Origin: Selenomonas sp. AB3002
Lineage (GTDB): Bacteria; Bacillota; Negativicutes; Selenomonadales; Selenomonadaceae
NCBI RefSeq assembly: GCF_000702545.1
Contig: NZ_JNIO01000008.1
Coordinates: 434,001-498,000 of the forward strand
Direction: 5' to 3'
Length of the DNA: 64,000 nt
Made by a program: the position numbers and the translations under genes. The notes beneath the pieces are model-generated. The model had not been told where the DNA came from. It worked only from the letters and a program-made list of their open reading frames with translations, and searched no databases. Every line of letters begins with the position of its first letter. Within the stretch, counting starts at the first letter, position 1. Of the stretch, positions 25,364 to 32,833 are shown piece after piece.

Positions 25364-26440
25364 ATGAAATTTATGCGCAAGAAAATCTTGGCATGTGCGC
25401 TGTCTTTAGCACTCAGCTTTGGCTGCGTATATGGAACAGAGGCGGCCTCCCGCACTGAGATCAGTCAGATTTCTGTGAACAAACAGGGAAGTAATTTCAA
25501 ATACTGGCAGAAAGACGCTACTTCTTATCAGGCTTTGATTAGCTATGTGAAGGATGTTACAAACAAAAAGAGTGCAAGCTATATTCCAAAGGTGGATAGA
25601 ATTGCCGTCTTTGATATGGATGGCACAATCCTCTGTGAGACAGCCCCATATTATTTCGGACAAATGCTGATTATCGACCGCACTCTTCATGATGACAGCT
25701 ATACACCTTCCGAGGAGGACAAACAGTTTGCCACGGAGTTGGAAAGCTGGCTTAAGAATAATAAAACAGGGGACAAGCCCACGGGCAGCAGTAGTCCTCA
25801 TTTTGCATCGATTTTTTCAGGTATGACTTATCCCGAGTTCGATGCTTATGTGGAAAAATTCATGCAAAAGCCGGTTGATGGCCTGAGTAACATGGTCTGG
25901 GGGGAGGCTTTTTACCTGCCAATGGTGGAGGTAATCAAATACCTGCAGGCTAATGATTTTCAGGTTTATATTGTCTCCGGCAGTGAGCGCCAGCTGGTGC
26001 GGCATATAGTTTCTGATTTGCTAGACATCCCCAGGGAACACATTATCGGTATGGACAATGAAATTTTAGCGGCTCAGCAGAACGGCGTTGATGGGCTGAA
26101 GTATATCTACCATCGTGATGATCATCTGGTACGTGGGCAGTTTATTGGCAAAAATCTGCAGATGAACAAGGTGGTGAATATCTTCAGGGAGATAGGCAGG
26201 CAGCCTGTGCTGGCCTTTGGGAATTCCAAGGATGATGCCAGTATGCTAAATTATACCATCACTGGAAACAAGTATAAAAGTACCGCCTTCTTCGTTCTAT
26301 GTGATGACCTGGAGAGGGAAATTGGAGATACAGCCAAGGCAGAGAAGTGCCGAAAGCTTGCCGAGGAAAATGGTTGGTACGGCATTTCCATGCGGGATGA
26401 TTTCAAGACTATCTATGGAAATAAAGTGCATCGTAACTAA
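25364..26440 (+). CDS. Exported HAD-family phosphatase (copy 1)
   Basis: A 358-residue secreted phosphatase-like protein. The signal peptide ends near TEAAS. HAD motifs are in place: DMDGTI (nucleophile Asp), IVSGSERQ, and the acidic GNSKDDASM. The cap region between motifs 1 and 2 is long (about 110 residues). Likely acts on phosphate esters outside the cytosol; the substrate is unknown. AGAGGAGA lies 7 bases before ATG 25,364. The copy at 55,526 is similar throughout, and both follow a DUF2284 gene or relic. Confidence 0.88.
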   Translation: MKFMRKKILACALSLALSFGCVYGTEAASRTEISQISVNKQGSNFKYWQKDATSYQALISYVKDVTNKKSASYIPKVDRIAVFDMDGTILCETAPYYFGQMLIIDRTLHDDSYTPSEEDKQFATELESWLKNNKTGDKPTGSSSPHFASIFSGMTYPEFDAYVEKFMQKPVDGLSNMVWGEAFYLPMVEVIKYLQANDFQVYIVSGSERQLVRHIVSDLLDIPREHIIGMDNEILAAQQNGVDGLKYIYHRDDHLVRGQFIGKNLQMNKVVNIFREIGRQPVLAFGNSKDDASMLNYTITGNKYKSTAFFVLCDDLEREIGDTAKAEKCRKLAEENGWYGISMRDDFKTIYGNKVHRN

Positions 26441-26574
26441 GAAATGGGTTGTGCAGACTTGGAATCAAGAAAACACAGCATAAAAAATATGTAATACTTT
26501 GCAGTTTCAAGCGTATATAAATATAAGTAGGAAATAAATAGTCGATAGGTGCAATAACAAGGAGGATGATTTTC

Positions 26575-26856
26575 ATGAAACTCAAAAATGAAACCAAACT
26601 CTCCGATGAATAGCTCTCAAAAGTTGCAGGAGGCATGTGTTACGAAACTGCCGATGATACAAGATTCCTTAACTCGCTGAATGGGTCTGTAGACAGACTT
26701 GGACAATTTAAGGTGATGATGACAAGAACTATCGCTGGTCAATGCCCAGGGCAGTGGCGGCTGCTGCATTGCTCATGCCGACAGAGGTTACAGCTATCAC
26801 CAGTGGAACGTCATGGTACTGCCCCTCTACGAAGCGCCAATGACATTTTTCCATGA
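26575..26856 (+). pseudogene. Double-glycine leader peptide gene with an amber codon
   Basis: AAGGAGG precedes ATG 26,575. The frame reads MKLKNETKLSDE, then TAG at 26,611, then LSKVAGG-M in the same frame. Reading Glu for TAG gives LSDEELSKVAGG, a classic double-glycine leader of peptides exported by peptidase-containing ABC transporters (bacteriocin-like). The frame then runs on to 26,856, but a better sequence (NYRWSMPRAVAAAALLMP) lies in another frame from about 26,720, so a frameshift is also likely. No transporter or immunity gene is adjacent. Probably a dead gene. Confidence 0.6.
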
Positions 26857-26893
26857 CCTTGATGGGCTGCCTTTGGAACTTCACGAGTAGGTG

Positions 26894-27409
26894 CTATTTA
26901 TCTGCTTCGAGGATGCCTATTGGGGTGTAGATCATGCCGTTCTTTCCCCGGTCAGAACGCATCAGTGATATTTCGGAGACTTCCATGGTGGAGACAGGCA
27001 GGTTCATCAGCATTTTCTTCATGGTTTCCGGGGAATCTCCTTTACGTACCAAAGTAACGTGTGGAGCAAATTTCTTACGGTCGTAAGGAATTTTATTTTC
27101 GGCAAGTGCATGTCTTATCCTGCGAACACAACTAACAAGAGATTCGTTTGGTGCTATCCCCGCCCAGTATGCATCGTGGAAGTTACCGGCTCCATCAAGC
27201 TGGATGGTGAATGGCTGGAAGGAGACAGCTGAAATGGCACCCATGATATCATCAGGATTGCCGTATTCACCGATAAAAGCAAGAGTCAGATGCAGCTTCT
27301 CAGGTGGTATGAAGTGGCCTCTCATGCCAAGCTGGTACCATTGCTTCTGAAGACTAAGAAGGGATTCTTTGATTGCTCCTTCGAGGGGGATTGCTATAAA
27401 CAGTCGCAT
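26894..27409 (-). CDS. thpR: RNA 2',3'-cyclic phosphodiesterase
   Basis: Opens 2',3'-cyclic phosphate ends on RNA (2H phosphoesterase family, LigT/ThpR). The 171-residue protein starts MRLFIAIPL and has the two paired motifs HLTLAF near residue 40 and HVTLVR near 117 that form the active site. The length is normal for ThpR. It lies 21 bases after the endonuclease IV gene on the same strand, so both are likely in one transcript. Confidence 0.9.
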   Translation of the reverse strand: MRLFIAIPLEGAIKESLLSLQKQWYQLGMRGHFIPPEKLHLTLAFIGEYGNPDDIMGAISAVSFQPFTIQLDGAGNFHDAYWAGIAPNESLVSCVRRIRHALAENKIPYDRKKFAPHVTLVRKGDSPETMKKMLMNLPVSTMEVSEISLMRSDRGKNGMIYTPIGILEADK

Positions 27410-27430
27410 ATATCCTTCCTCCTATACATT

Positions 27431-28270
27431 TCAATAGGATGTACATGAATTTTTACGTAAAAGGGCAATTTCCCGGGCATATCCATCAAGGTCGTTTGGT
27501 GTTTCCAGTATAAAGGGCAGTTCCTGCAGCTGTGGATGGTTGATTACTCTTGTCAATGCTTCAAGTCCGATGCATCCTTCACCAATGCAGGCATGACGGT
27601 CTTTGTGGGAGCCGCAAGGATTCAGGCTGTCATTGAGATGGATGGCCTTGAGGCGGTTAAGTCCTATTATGTTATCGAATTCTGTAAGTACGCCATCTAG
27701 GTTGTGCACAATGTCATATCCACCGTCCCATACGTGGCAGGTGTCAAGGCATACCCCAAGCTTGTCCTGAAGCACTACCTGGTCAATGATGCTCTTGATT
27801 TCTTCGAAGGAACGGCCAATTTCTGAGCCTTTTCCGGCCATGGTCTCTAAAAGGACTGTGGTGGTTTGGTTAGGTTGCAGGACACGGTTCAGCTCTGTGG
27901 CAATCATTTCGATGCCCTGCTGGCTGCCCTGGCCAACAGGGCTGCCGGGGTGGAAGTTGTAGTAGTTTCCGGGAGTGGCTTCCATGCGCTTTAGGTCATC
28001 CAAGAGTATATCATGGGCAAAGGCACGGATATTTTCTTTGGCGGCGCAGATATTCATGGTGTAGGGGGCATGTGCCACCAGTTTGGCGAATTTATGTTTT
28101 GAAGCAAATTCTAGAAAGGCTTGGACGTCATTCGGGTCAATATCTTTAGCTTTGCCACCACGGGGATTGCGAGTAAAAAAAGCAAATGTGTCGGCCTTGA
28201 TGTTAACGGCATCTTTGCCCATGGCAAGATAACCTTTGGCAGAAGAAAGATGACAGCCGATGTGGAGCAT
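27431..28270 (-). CDS. nfo: Endonuclease IV (AP endonuclease)
   Basis: Cuts DNA at abasic sites in base excision repair. The 279-residue protein has the zinc-binding motifs of the family: HAPYTMN near 72, [15 protein letters not shown] near 140, CLDTCHVW and [16 protein letters not shown] near 210-225, and ILETPN near the end. ATG 28,270 follows AGGAGGA by 6 bases; an upstream in-frame codon at 28,288 has no such site. It shares its transcript with thpR. Confidence 0.93.
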   Translation of the reverse strand: MLHIGCHLSSAKGYLAMGKDAVNIKADTFAFFTRNPRGGKAKDIDPNDVQAFLEFASKHKFAKLVAHAPYTMNICAAKENIRAFAHDILLDDLKRMEATPGNYYNFHPGSPVGQGSQQGIEMIATELNRVLQPNQTTTVLLETMAGKGSEIGRSFEEIKSIIDQVVLQDKLGVCLDTCHVWDGGYDIVHNLDGVLTEFDNIIGLNRLKAIHLNDSLNPCGSHKDRHACIGEGCIGLEALTRVINHPQLQELPFILETPNDLDGYAREIALLRKNSCTSY

Positions 28271-28315
28271 GATAGTTCCTCCTAGCAATGATATGGAAAT
28301 GAGGGAGAATGGAAA

Positions 28316-28854
28316 ATGCGTAGCAGCTTGAATGAGGCCGTGCAGGAATCTTTTGGACAGGATGTGAGTGTGGAGTGGTCAGAGCCGGTTTCCGGCGGCG
28401 ATATCAATGAAGCCTATCATCTTTTGCTGACTGGTGGAGAAGAGGTGTTCCTGAAGCTGAATGCCAGGGCAGAGGAGAATTTCTTTACTGCAGAAGCCTA
28501 TGGGCTGAAGTGCATGAGGGAATGTGGTGCCAACCTACATAGGTGCCACCAGGCAAATCAATAAGCCCAAGGCTGGCTGGATAGATTTTTTCCGGGAAAA
28601 CAGGCTGGCCACACAGATGAAAATGGCAGACCATTATTTTTGATAAGGAGGATAAGCGGCGTTGCCGGAGAATACTTGACCATCTTGAAGATTTCTTGAT
28701 AGAGCCTGAGTTTCACTCTTTGCTGCATGGTGATCTTTGGAGCGGCAATGTAATGGTGGACAGCCAGGGGGAGCCAATGCTTATAGACCCGGCAGTTTAT
28801 GTTGGGCATCATGAAGCAGATTTAGCCATGACGCATATTCACTTGCTAATATGA
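28316..28854 (+). pseudogene. Broken fructosamine kinase gene
   Basis: The first 80 residues (SEPVSGGDINEAYHLLLTGG...) match the start of fructosamine kinases, which repair sugar-modified amines. The frame stops at 28,562. Later pieces in other frames read FHSLLHGDLWSGNVMVD and MLIDPAVYVGHHEADLAM, the catalytic part of the same family, then stop. At least one frameshift and a large internal loss are needed to explain this. No functional protein is expected. Confidence 0.85.
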
Positions 28855-29150
28855 CTACAAATGGTAAAAGTCTTTCAGGTGGTGGTATATCTGGTGTTTA
28901 CGGGTATAGAGAAAAGGTTGGTACAGAAGACCGCGCCATGTGTCAAGTCAATAGCTATTTGCTCTACAAAATGGAGCTGTTAGGGGATTTCGTCTGTTTG
29001 CTGGAATTTGATATGTTTATTAAGCATAAGCGGTATTTTCCAGATAATGAGTCCGAGAACAAATACAAGATTTTCGACAAGATTCGAGTAATGGTGTTTC
29101 TGCCCCCTCTGATAGGTCGATTGGATGGCAACGTAATATTGTTACGGATA

Positions 29151-29188
29151 AGCCGATACTGAATTTAGAATTCGGTATCGGCTTTTTT
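29151..29188 (+). terminator. Strong Rho-independent terminator
   Basis: AGCCGATACTGAATT pairs with AATTCGGTATCGGCT (one G-T pair) and is followed by six T. It separates the broken kinase region from the structured element downstream. Confidence 0.88.
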
Positions 29189-29270
29189 CATGCTCATTTG
29201 TTATAGCATGTGATAAATGTGAGCGAAAGTTAATACGGGGAGGTTGTTTGGATGACTACGTACTTGTACA

Positions 29271-29390
29271 AGGATTTTTTCCCGTAGAAAAATCCTGGCT
29301 TGATGGAGGTCAAGTCAGGTCTTCGAGGATTAATTGCTGGTTAAAAAGCAACATGAAGTTAATTGCTATTCTAGCACAATAATCCTCGGA
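29271..29390 (+). ncRNA. Candidate structured RNA with a three-way junction
   Basis: No protein gene is visible here. Hairpin AGGATTTTT/AAAAATCCT spans 29,271-29,296. A small hairpin CTTGA/TCAAG follows at 29,299-29,314. Then TTCGAGGATTA pairs with TAATCCTCGGA (29,322-29,332 with 29,380-29,390) and encloses two hairpins, TTGCT/AGCAA and TGCTA/TAGCA, forming a three-way junction. A very short frame (11 codons, from ATG 29,252) with a GGGGAGG site ends inside the first hairpin. It may be a leader or free RNA; the downstream side has been displaced by the IS at 29,481. Confidence 0.45.
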
Positions 29391-29577
29391 ATGCACGATG
29401 TTTTTAATATTGTGGAAAGTCGAGGGTAAAAATGGACGAGTATGAATTGCCGTTCTGACAGGTTACAAGTGTTGATAAGGTGGCCTTCCCCCATGCGCTT
29501 AGACACCTAAAATGAAAGATTCCTAACGCATCCTCAAAATTGCTTTATTTTCCGCAGTTTTGGCCATCTTCACCAAT

Positions 29578-30459
29578 TTAGGCAGCAATTTTTTCAACGG
29601 GCATTCGCTCCATGTAGTATTCTTCCGGAGTCTGGTAATCGTTGCTGGAATGTATTCGCTGGCGGTTGTAGAAAATCCAAATATACTCAAATACAGCCGC
29701 CTTAGCTTCAGCGCGAGTGCGGAAATGCTTCTCGTTCAGCCATTCCTGTTTTAATGTACCCCAGAAGCTTTCCATGGGAGCGTTATCCCAACAGTTGCCT
29801 TTCCGGCTCATGCTCATCGTAAAACCATTCTGCTTTGCCATTTGGCAGTAGTCTTTGGAACAATACTGGCTTCCACGGTCAGAATGGAGGATGCAGCCGT
29901 TTACATCGCTGGTATGATTTATGGCATCCTGTAAAGCTGACATAACTAGCTGTTTGGTCATACGGCTGTCCATGGCCACTCCTACCATTTTACGGCCGCA
30001 TAAATCCATCACCCCAGCTAGATAAAGCCAGCCTTCGTCTGTAGGGATATAGGTTATATCACTGACCATCTTTTCCCCAGGATGTTCCGCAGAAAAATTG
30101 CGGTTGAGAACATTTTCGGCAACAGGCATATCATGGTCTGAATATGTTGTAGCCTTATATTTACGACGTGCCTTGCCATGTATGCCGTTTGCCTTCATGA
30201 TACGTTCTACACGCTTGTGGTTGACCTTAATCCCCTTTTTACGTAGCTTTCTGAAAATGCGCACGGAACCATAGGTCTTATTGGATTTTTCGTGAATTTG
30301 CTTAATGATACGTAAAAGCTCATCATTGCTTTTGTCACGTGGGCTTGGCTTGCGGGAAAGCCAAGCGTAAAAACCGCTTCTGGATACATTAGCCCATCGC
30401 ACCATCTTTGCAATCGGATATTTGCCGCGGTTAGCTTCGATGTAGTAATATCGGATCAC
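29578..30459 (-). CDS. IS3-family transposase OrfB (copy 1)
   Basis: Catalytic part of the transposase, 293 residues. The integrase core has the DDE residues in MVSDITYIPT, LHSDRGSQY and NAPMESFWGTLKQE. An N-terminal HTH_21-type segment (RSGFYAWLSRKPSPRDKSND) comes first. The GTG start overlaps the orfA stop, but the main product is expected to be an OrfA-OrfB fusion made by -1 frameshifting upstream. Confidence 0.93.
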   Translation of the reverse strand: MIRYYYIEANRGKYPIAKMVRWANVSRSGFYAWLSRKPSPRDKSNDELLRIIKQIHEKSNKTYGSVRIFRKLRKKGIKVNHKRVERIMKANGIHGKARRKYKATTYSDHDMPVAENVLNRNFSAEHPGEKMVSDITYIPTDEGWLYLAGVMDLCGRKMVGVAMDSRMTKQLVMSALQDAINHTSDVNGCILHSDRGSQYCSKDYCQMAKQNGFTMSMSRKGNCWDNAPMESFWGTLKQEWLNEKHFRTRAEAKAAVFEYIWIFYNRQRIHSSNDYQTPEEYYMERMPVEKIAA

Positions 30460-30767
30460 TTCAGGTTCTTGGCAAAGAAGGCGCTCGCTTTTTTTAGGAA
30501 TTCATTCTCCTGTTCAAGGTCTTTAATACGCCGCTGTAGCCTTCTTAGCTCGGCATCCTCATCACGGAGCTTGCCACTGCCGACAAAGGGCTGCTCCGGA
30601 TGTTTTATGTATCTTGCCTTCCAAGTGTATAGGGAACTTACGTTGACTCCTATCTCTCGGGCTACCTGGCTGGCCGGAACACCGCTCAAGACTCTTTTTA
30701 CGGCTTCTTCCTTAAATTCATTACTGTATCTGTTCAATCGTATCACCTCATGAATGTATTGTACCAT
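30456..30767 (-). CDS. IS3-family transposase OrfA (copy 1)
   Basis: DNA-binding part, up to 103 residues; a TTG start 10 codons in (MNRYSNEFKEEAVKRV) follows GAGGTG and may be the real one. A helix-turn-helix (ASQVAREIGVNVSSLYTWKARY) is followed by a leucine zipper (LRRLQRRIKDLEQENEFLKK). A run of seven A then G near the end of the gene is a probable -1 slip site; the -1 frame is open from there into orfB. Confidence 0.9.
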   Translation of the reverse strand: MVQYIHEVIRLNRYSNEFKEEAVKRVLSGVPASQVAREIGVNVSSLYTWKARYIKHPEQPFVGSGKLRDEDAELRRLQRRIKDLEQENEFLKKASAFFAKNLK

Positions 30768-30897
30768 TCATTTCGGGTGTCCAGCAAAGCGGGTATGGGG
30801 CAAAGGCTGTAAAGGACTTGATTTAGCAATGATGCGTTTTTTGTGGTAGAATTTGTCAGGGATTACATGGAACAATAAAATTTTGGGAGGGTATATT

Positions 30898-31314
30898 TTG
30901 GCTACTACTAAGAAAACTACTACCACTGCAGCAAAGAAGACTACCGCAGCTGCCAAGAAAACCGTAAAGGCTGCTGAAACTAAGGCAGTGAAGGCTGAGG
31001 CATCTGCTCCAGCTACGAAGACCACTGCTGCTAAAAAGACGACTGCAAGCAAGAAGTATATGTATGTGTTCTTCAACTGCAACGATAACAAAGATGCTGC
31101 CAGCATGAATATCCGTTACAACAATGAGGCATTTGCTGATACTGTCGCTGGCAGGAAGGCTCTGCTGAAGAAAGTTGAAGATGAAGCTGCTGCCGGGCGT
31201 GTGAATGTGTCCGATGCAGAGGCTGTGAAGAATGAAATTCTGAAGGGCGAACCTACGGATGCCAGTGCGAAGCTCCAGTATGGTGATATTGAGCGTCTGG
31301 TGGTTGTGGCTTAA
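30898..31314 (+). CDS. Small protein with histone-H1-like Lys/Ala-rich tail
   Basis: A 138-residue protein. The first 55 residues are nearly all Lys, Ala and Thr (ATTKKTTTTAAKKTTAAAKK and similar), like the DNA- or RNA-binding tails of bacterial H1-type and HU-like proteins. The C-terminal 80 residues form a compact domain (KYMYVFFNCNDNKDAASMN...). TTG 30,898 is chosen since GGGAGGG lies 7 bases upstream. Nucleic acid binding is inferred from composition only. The IS copy ends about 95 bases upstream. Confidence 0.75.
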   Translation: MATTKKTTTTAAKKTTAAAKKTVKAAETKAVKAEASAPATKTTAAKKTTASKKYMYVFFNCNDNKDAASMNIRYNNEAFADTVAGRKALLKKVEDEAAAGRVNVSDAEAVKNEILKGEPTDASAKLQYGDIERLVVVA

Positions 31315-31410
31315 GAGAATCTTCTCTGGGTGGACTTATTCGGAGAAATATTTGGACAAATACGCTTGAACGTGATAGAATAATCGCAGGAGAGCGTTAG
31401 ATACGTGAAG

Positions 31411-31447
31411 GAACCCCCAAGGCTAGGTGTATTGGCCTTGGGGGTTC
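31411..31447. terminator. Bidirectional terminator hairpin
   Basis: GAACCCCCAAGGC pairs perfectly with GCCTTGGGGGTTC over an 11-base loop. It ends the H1-like gene's transcript; the T run is short. Confidence 0.75.
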
Positions 31448-31480
31448 TTGCTGTAGTTGAAAATATTTTTCATTTAGGTA

Positions 31481-31509
31481 TTGAATATCATTATCAATTA
31501 TGCTAATAT
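31481..31509 (+). promoter_or_regulatory. Promoter with a Fur-box-like site
   Basis: TTGAAT at 31,481-31,486 and an extended -10 TGC-TAATAT at 31,501-31,509 are 17 bases apart. Between and over them, TGAATAT-C-ATTATCA at 31,482-31,496 matches the 7-1-7 Fur site TGATAAT-N-ATTATCA at 12 of 14 defined positions. This would put the promoter under iron repression. Confidence 0.55.
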
Positions 31510-31515
31510 AATTAC

Positions 31516-31592
31516 AGGCTTTCGTTAAGCTCTCCTAAATACAATACACAGCCAAAAAGCGGCCGTACTGCTCATACGGCCGCTTTTTGGTA
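31516..31592 (+). ncRNA. Candidate Fur-controlled small RNA
   Basis: From the predicted transcription start near 31,516 to the end of a strong terminator is about 77 bases with no start codon or frame. The single-stranded part contains GCTCTCCT, complementary to a ribosome-binding AGGAGAGC, as in C-rich regulatory RNAs. Short length, own promoter with a Fur-like box and own terminator together suggest an iron-responsive antisense regulator. This is a prediction. Confidence 0.5.
31552..31590 (+). terminator. Strong terminator of the candidate small RNA
   Basis: CCAAAAAGCGGCCGTA pairs perfectly with TACGGCCGCTTTTTGG over a 7-base loop. It can work on both strands. Confidence 0.85.
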
Positions 31593-31822
31593 CGGATATA
31601 CGAGAGATTACGAATTGATGAAAAATATGGGGTAATTTGTGTAAATATTAATGTTTCGCTAATCATTTTATAAGGAAAATCTAATCGAGAGAGAGTATCA
31701 TCATAGTTAAGCGGGAATCATACCGCTGGAAAAAGGGAAGTAAATAAACCGATGGGGGCACCATGCCATGGGAATTATCTCCGGCATGGGCCTTGTTTTG
31801 TTGTTGTGAAAGCGGTGATGAG

Positions 31823-32590
31823 ATGGCAGGAGAAGAAGCAGCAGAGAACGTTGAAGAGAAGAAAAAGAGACCAAAATTCTGGGATAGTTTCCCAACTGAC
31901 TTATTCTGTACCAGCCGATGCGTCAAGTACAGCTTGTATTTTGGTGCCAGTGCATTTTTTCTTTACGGGTATTCCGTTTTCTGGGCCTCATGGCTAGTTT
32001 TATATAGTCTTGTGCTTGCAATCTGGATAGGATATAAGATTTTTCCGGTGATGTGGAAAGCTAAGTCGTTGGAAATGGGAAAGTGGTATGCTGTAGCTGG
32101 GTTTTATCTAATGCTGGCGCCGATGGTATTTCCTTTCATATATGCAAACGAAGTGTTTGGGATGGAAAGGTTGTCGTGGATAGGCGAATGTCTGCTATGC
32201 TTTATCGGAGTGTTGTCTTTATATGTTGCAATTTTTCATAGATATATCAAGAAAGGATTCGCCTTTATGCCCTTTGGGATAGCAATCGCTTCTTATGCCG
32301 TATTGCTGCTATGTGGGTCAAATGTGGTATTTGACAGGAGTCCTGGAGAATATAAGGAAATTATTATATACAAGATCTCCCACTACAGTCGAAGGGATAA
32401 CGGTCACCTACGGCATACATATTCTGCGTACATTGATTTGAAGGATTATGGGGGATATGAAAAAGAAAAGATTAAGCTTTCAAAAGAGGAATATGAGAAA
32501 TATGACAATATGACAGGGGAAAAGACAATGCTGATGAGAGTGCATCCAGGGTTGTTTAATCAGCCGTGGCTTGAAATTGTATATGATTAA
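31823..32590 (+). CDS. Hypothetical multi-pass membrane protein
   Basis: A 255-residue protein with about five hydrophobic segments between residues 35 and 175, and a soluble C-terminal domain of 75 residues (DLKDYGGYEKEKIKLSKEEYEKY...). The N-terminus is charged and cytoplasmic (EEAAENVEEKKKRPKFW). ATG 31,823 is used because a weak GGTGATGAG site precedes it. No family is recognised. A terminator follows at 32,662. Confidence 0.7.
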   Translation: MAGEEAAENVEEKKKRPKFWDSFPTDLFCTSRCVKYSLYFGASAFFLYGYSVFWASWLVLYSLVLAIWIGYKIFPVMWKAKSLEMGKWYAVAGFYLMLAPMVFPFIYANEVFGMERLSWIGECLLCFIGVLSLYVAIFHRYIKKGFAFMPFGIAIASYAVLLLCGSNVVFDRSPGEYKEIIIYKISHYSRRDNGHLRHTYSAYIDLKDYGGYEKEKIKLSKEEYEKYDNMTGEKTMLMRVHPGLFNQPWLEIVYD

Positions 32591-32661
32591 AGTATGTAGG
32601 AAATGAGATCCTTGATTACGCGAGACATGAAATGGTTACAGTTACTTTGGGAAGAGATGGA

Positions 32662-32693
32662 AACTGGCTGTGCTGGCTGCGCAGCCAGTTTTT
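32662..32693 (+). terminator. Terminator after the membrane protein
   Basis: AACTGGCTG pairs with CAGCCAGTT, followed by TTT; it lies about 70 bases past the stop. Confidence 0.65.
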
Positions 32694-32833
32694 GCGTGGT
32701 GGCAGCTGGCTTATGCGTTGACCGTAATATCCGATAATGTTAGAATGGGCACTACGATAGTTTCACGCAATGGCGTTGGTTAATAGCGATTACTGGGCAA
32801 ATCATTTATGATTCTGGAAGGAAGCGCATAGCT

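Larger units (their letters stand above)
29481..30802 (-). mobile_element. IS3-family insertion sequence, copy 1 (1,322 bp)
   Basis: Bounded by imperfect inverted repeats of about 28 bases that begin TG-CCCCATACC and TG-GCCTTCC. AAGG is repeated on both sides (target duplication of 4 bases). It carries orfA and orfB with an A7G slip site and appears identical to copies at 44,049 and 51,195. Inserted between genes, just after the candidate structured RNA. Confidence 0.93.

Noticed and set aside
26611-26613. TAG read through as pyrrolysine or selenocysteine-like recoding in the peptide gene
   Set aside because: TAG is not a selenocysteine codon, no downstream hairpin or pyrrolysine genes are seen, and the cargo frame is also damaged. 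A nonsense mutation is simpler.
28851-29162. 103-residue frame after the broken fructosamine kinase
   Set aside because: No ribosome site, unlikely composition, overlaps the end of the kinase relic and runs into the stem of a strong terminator.
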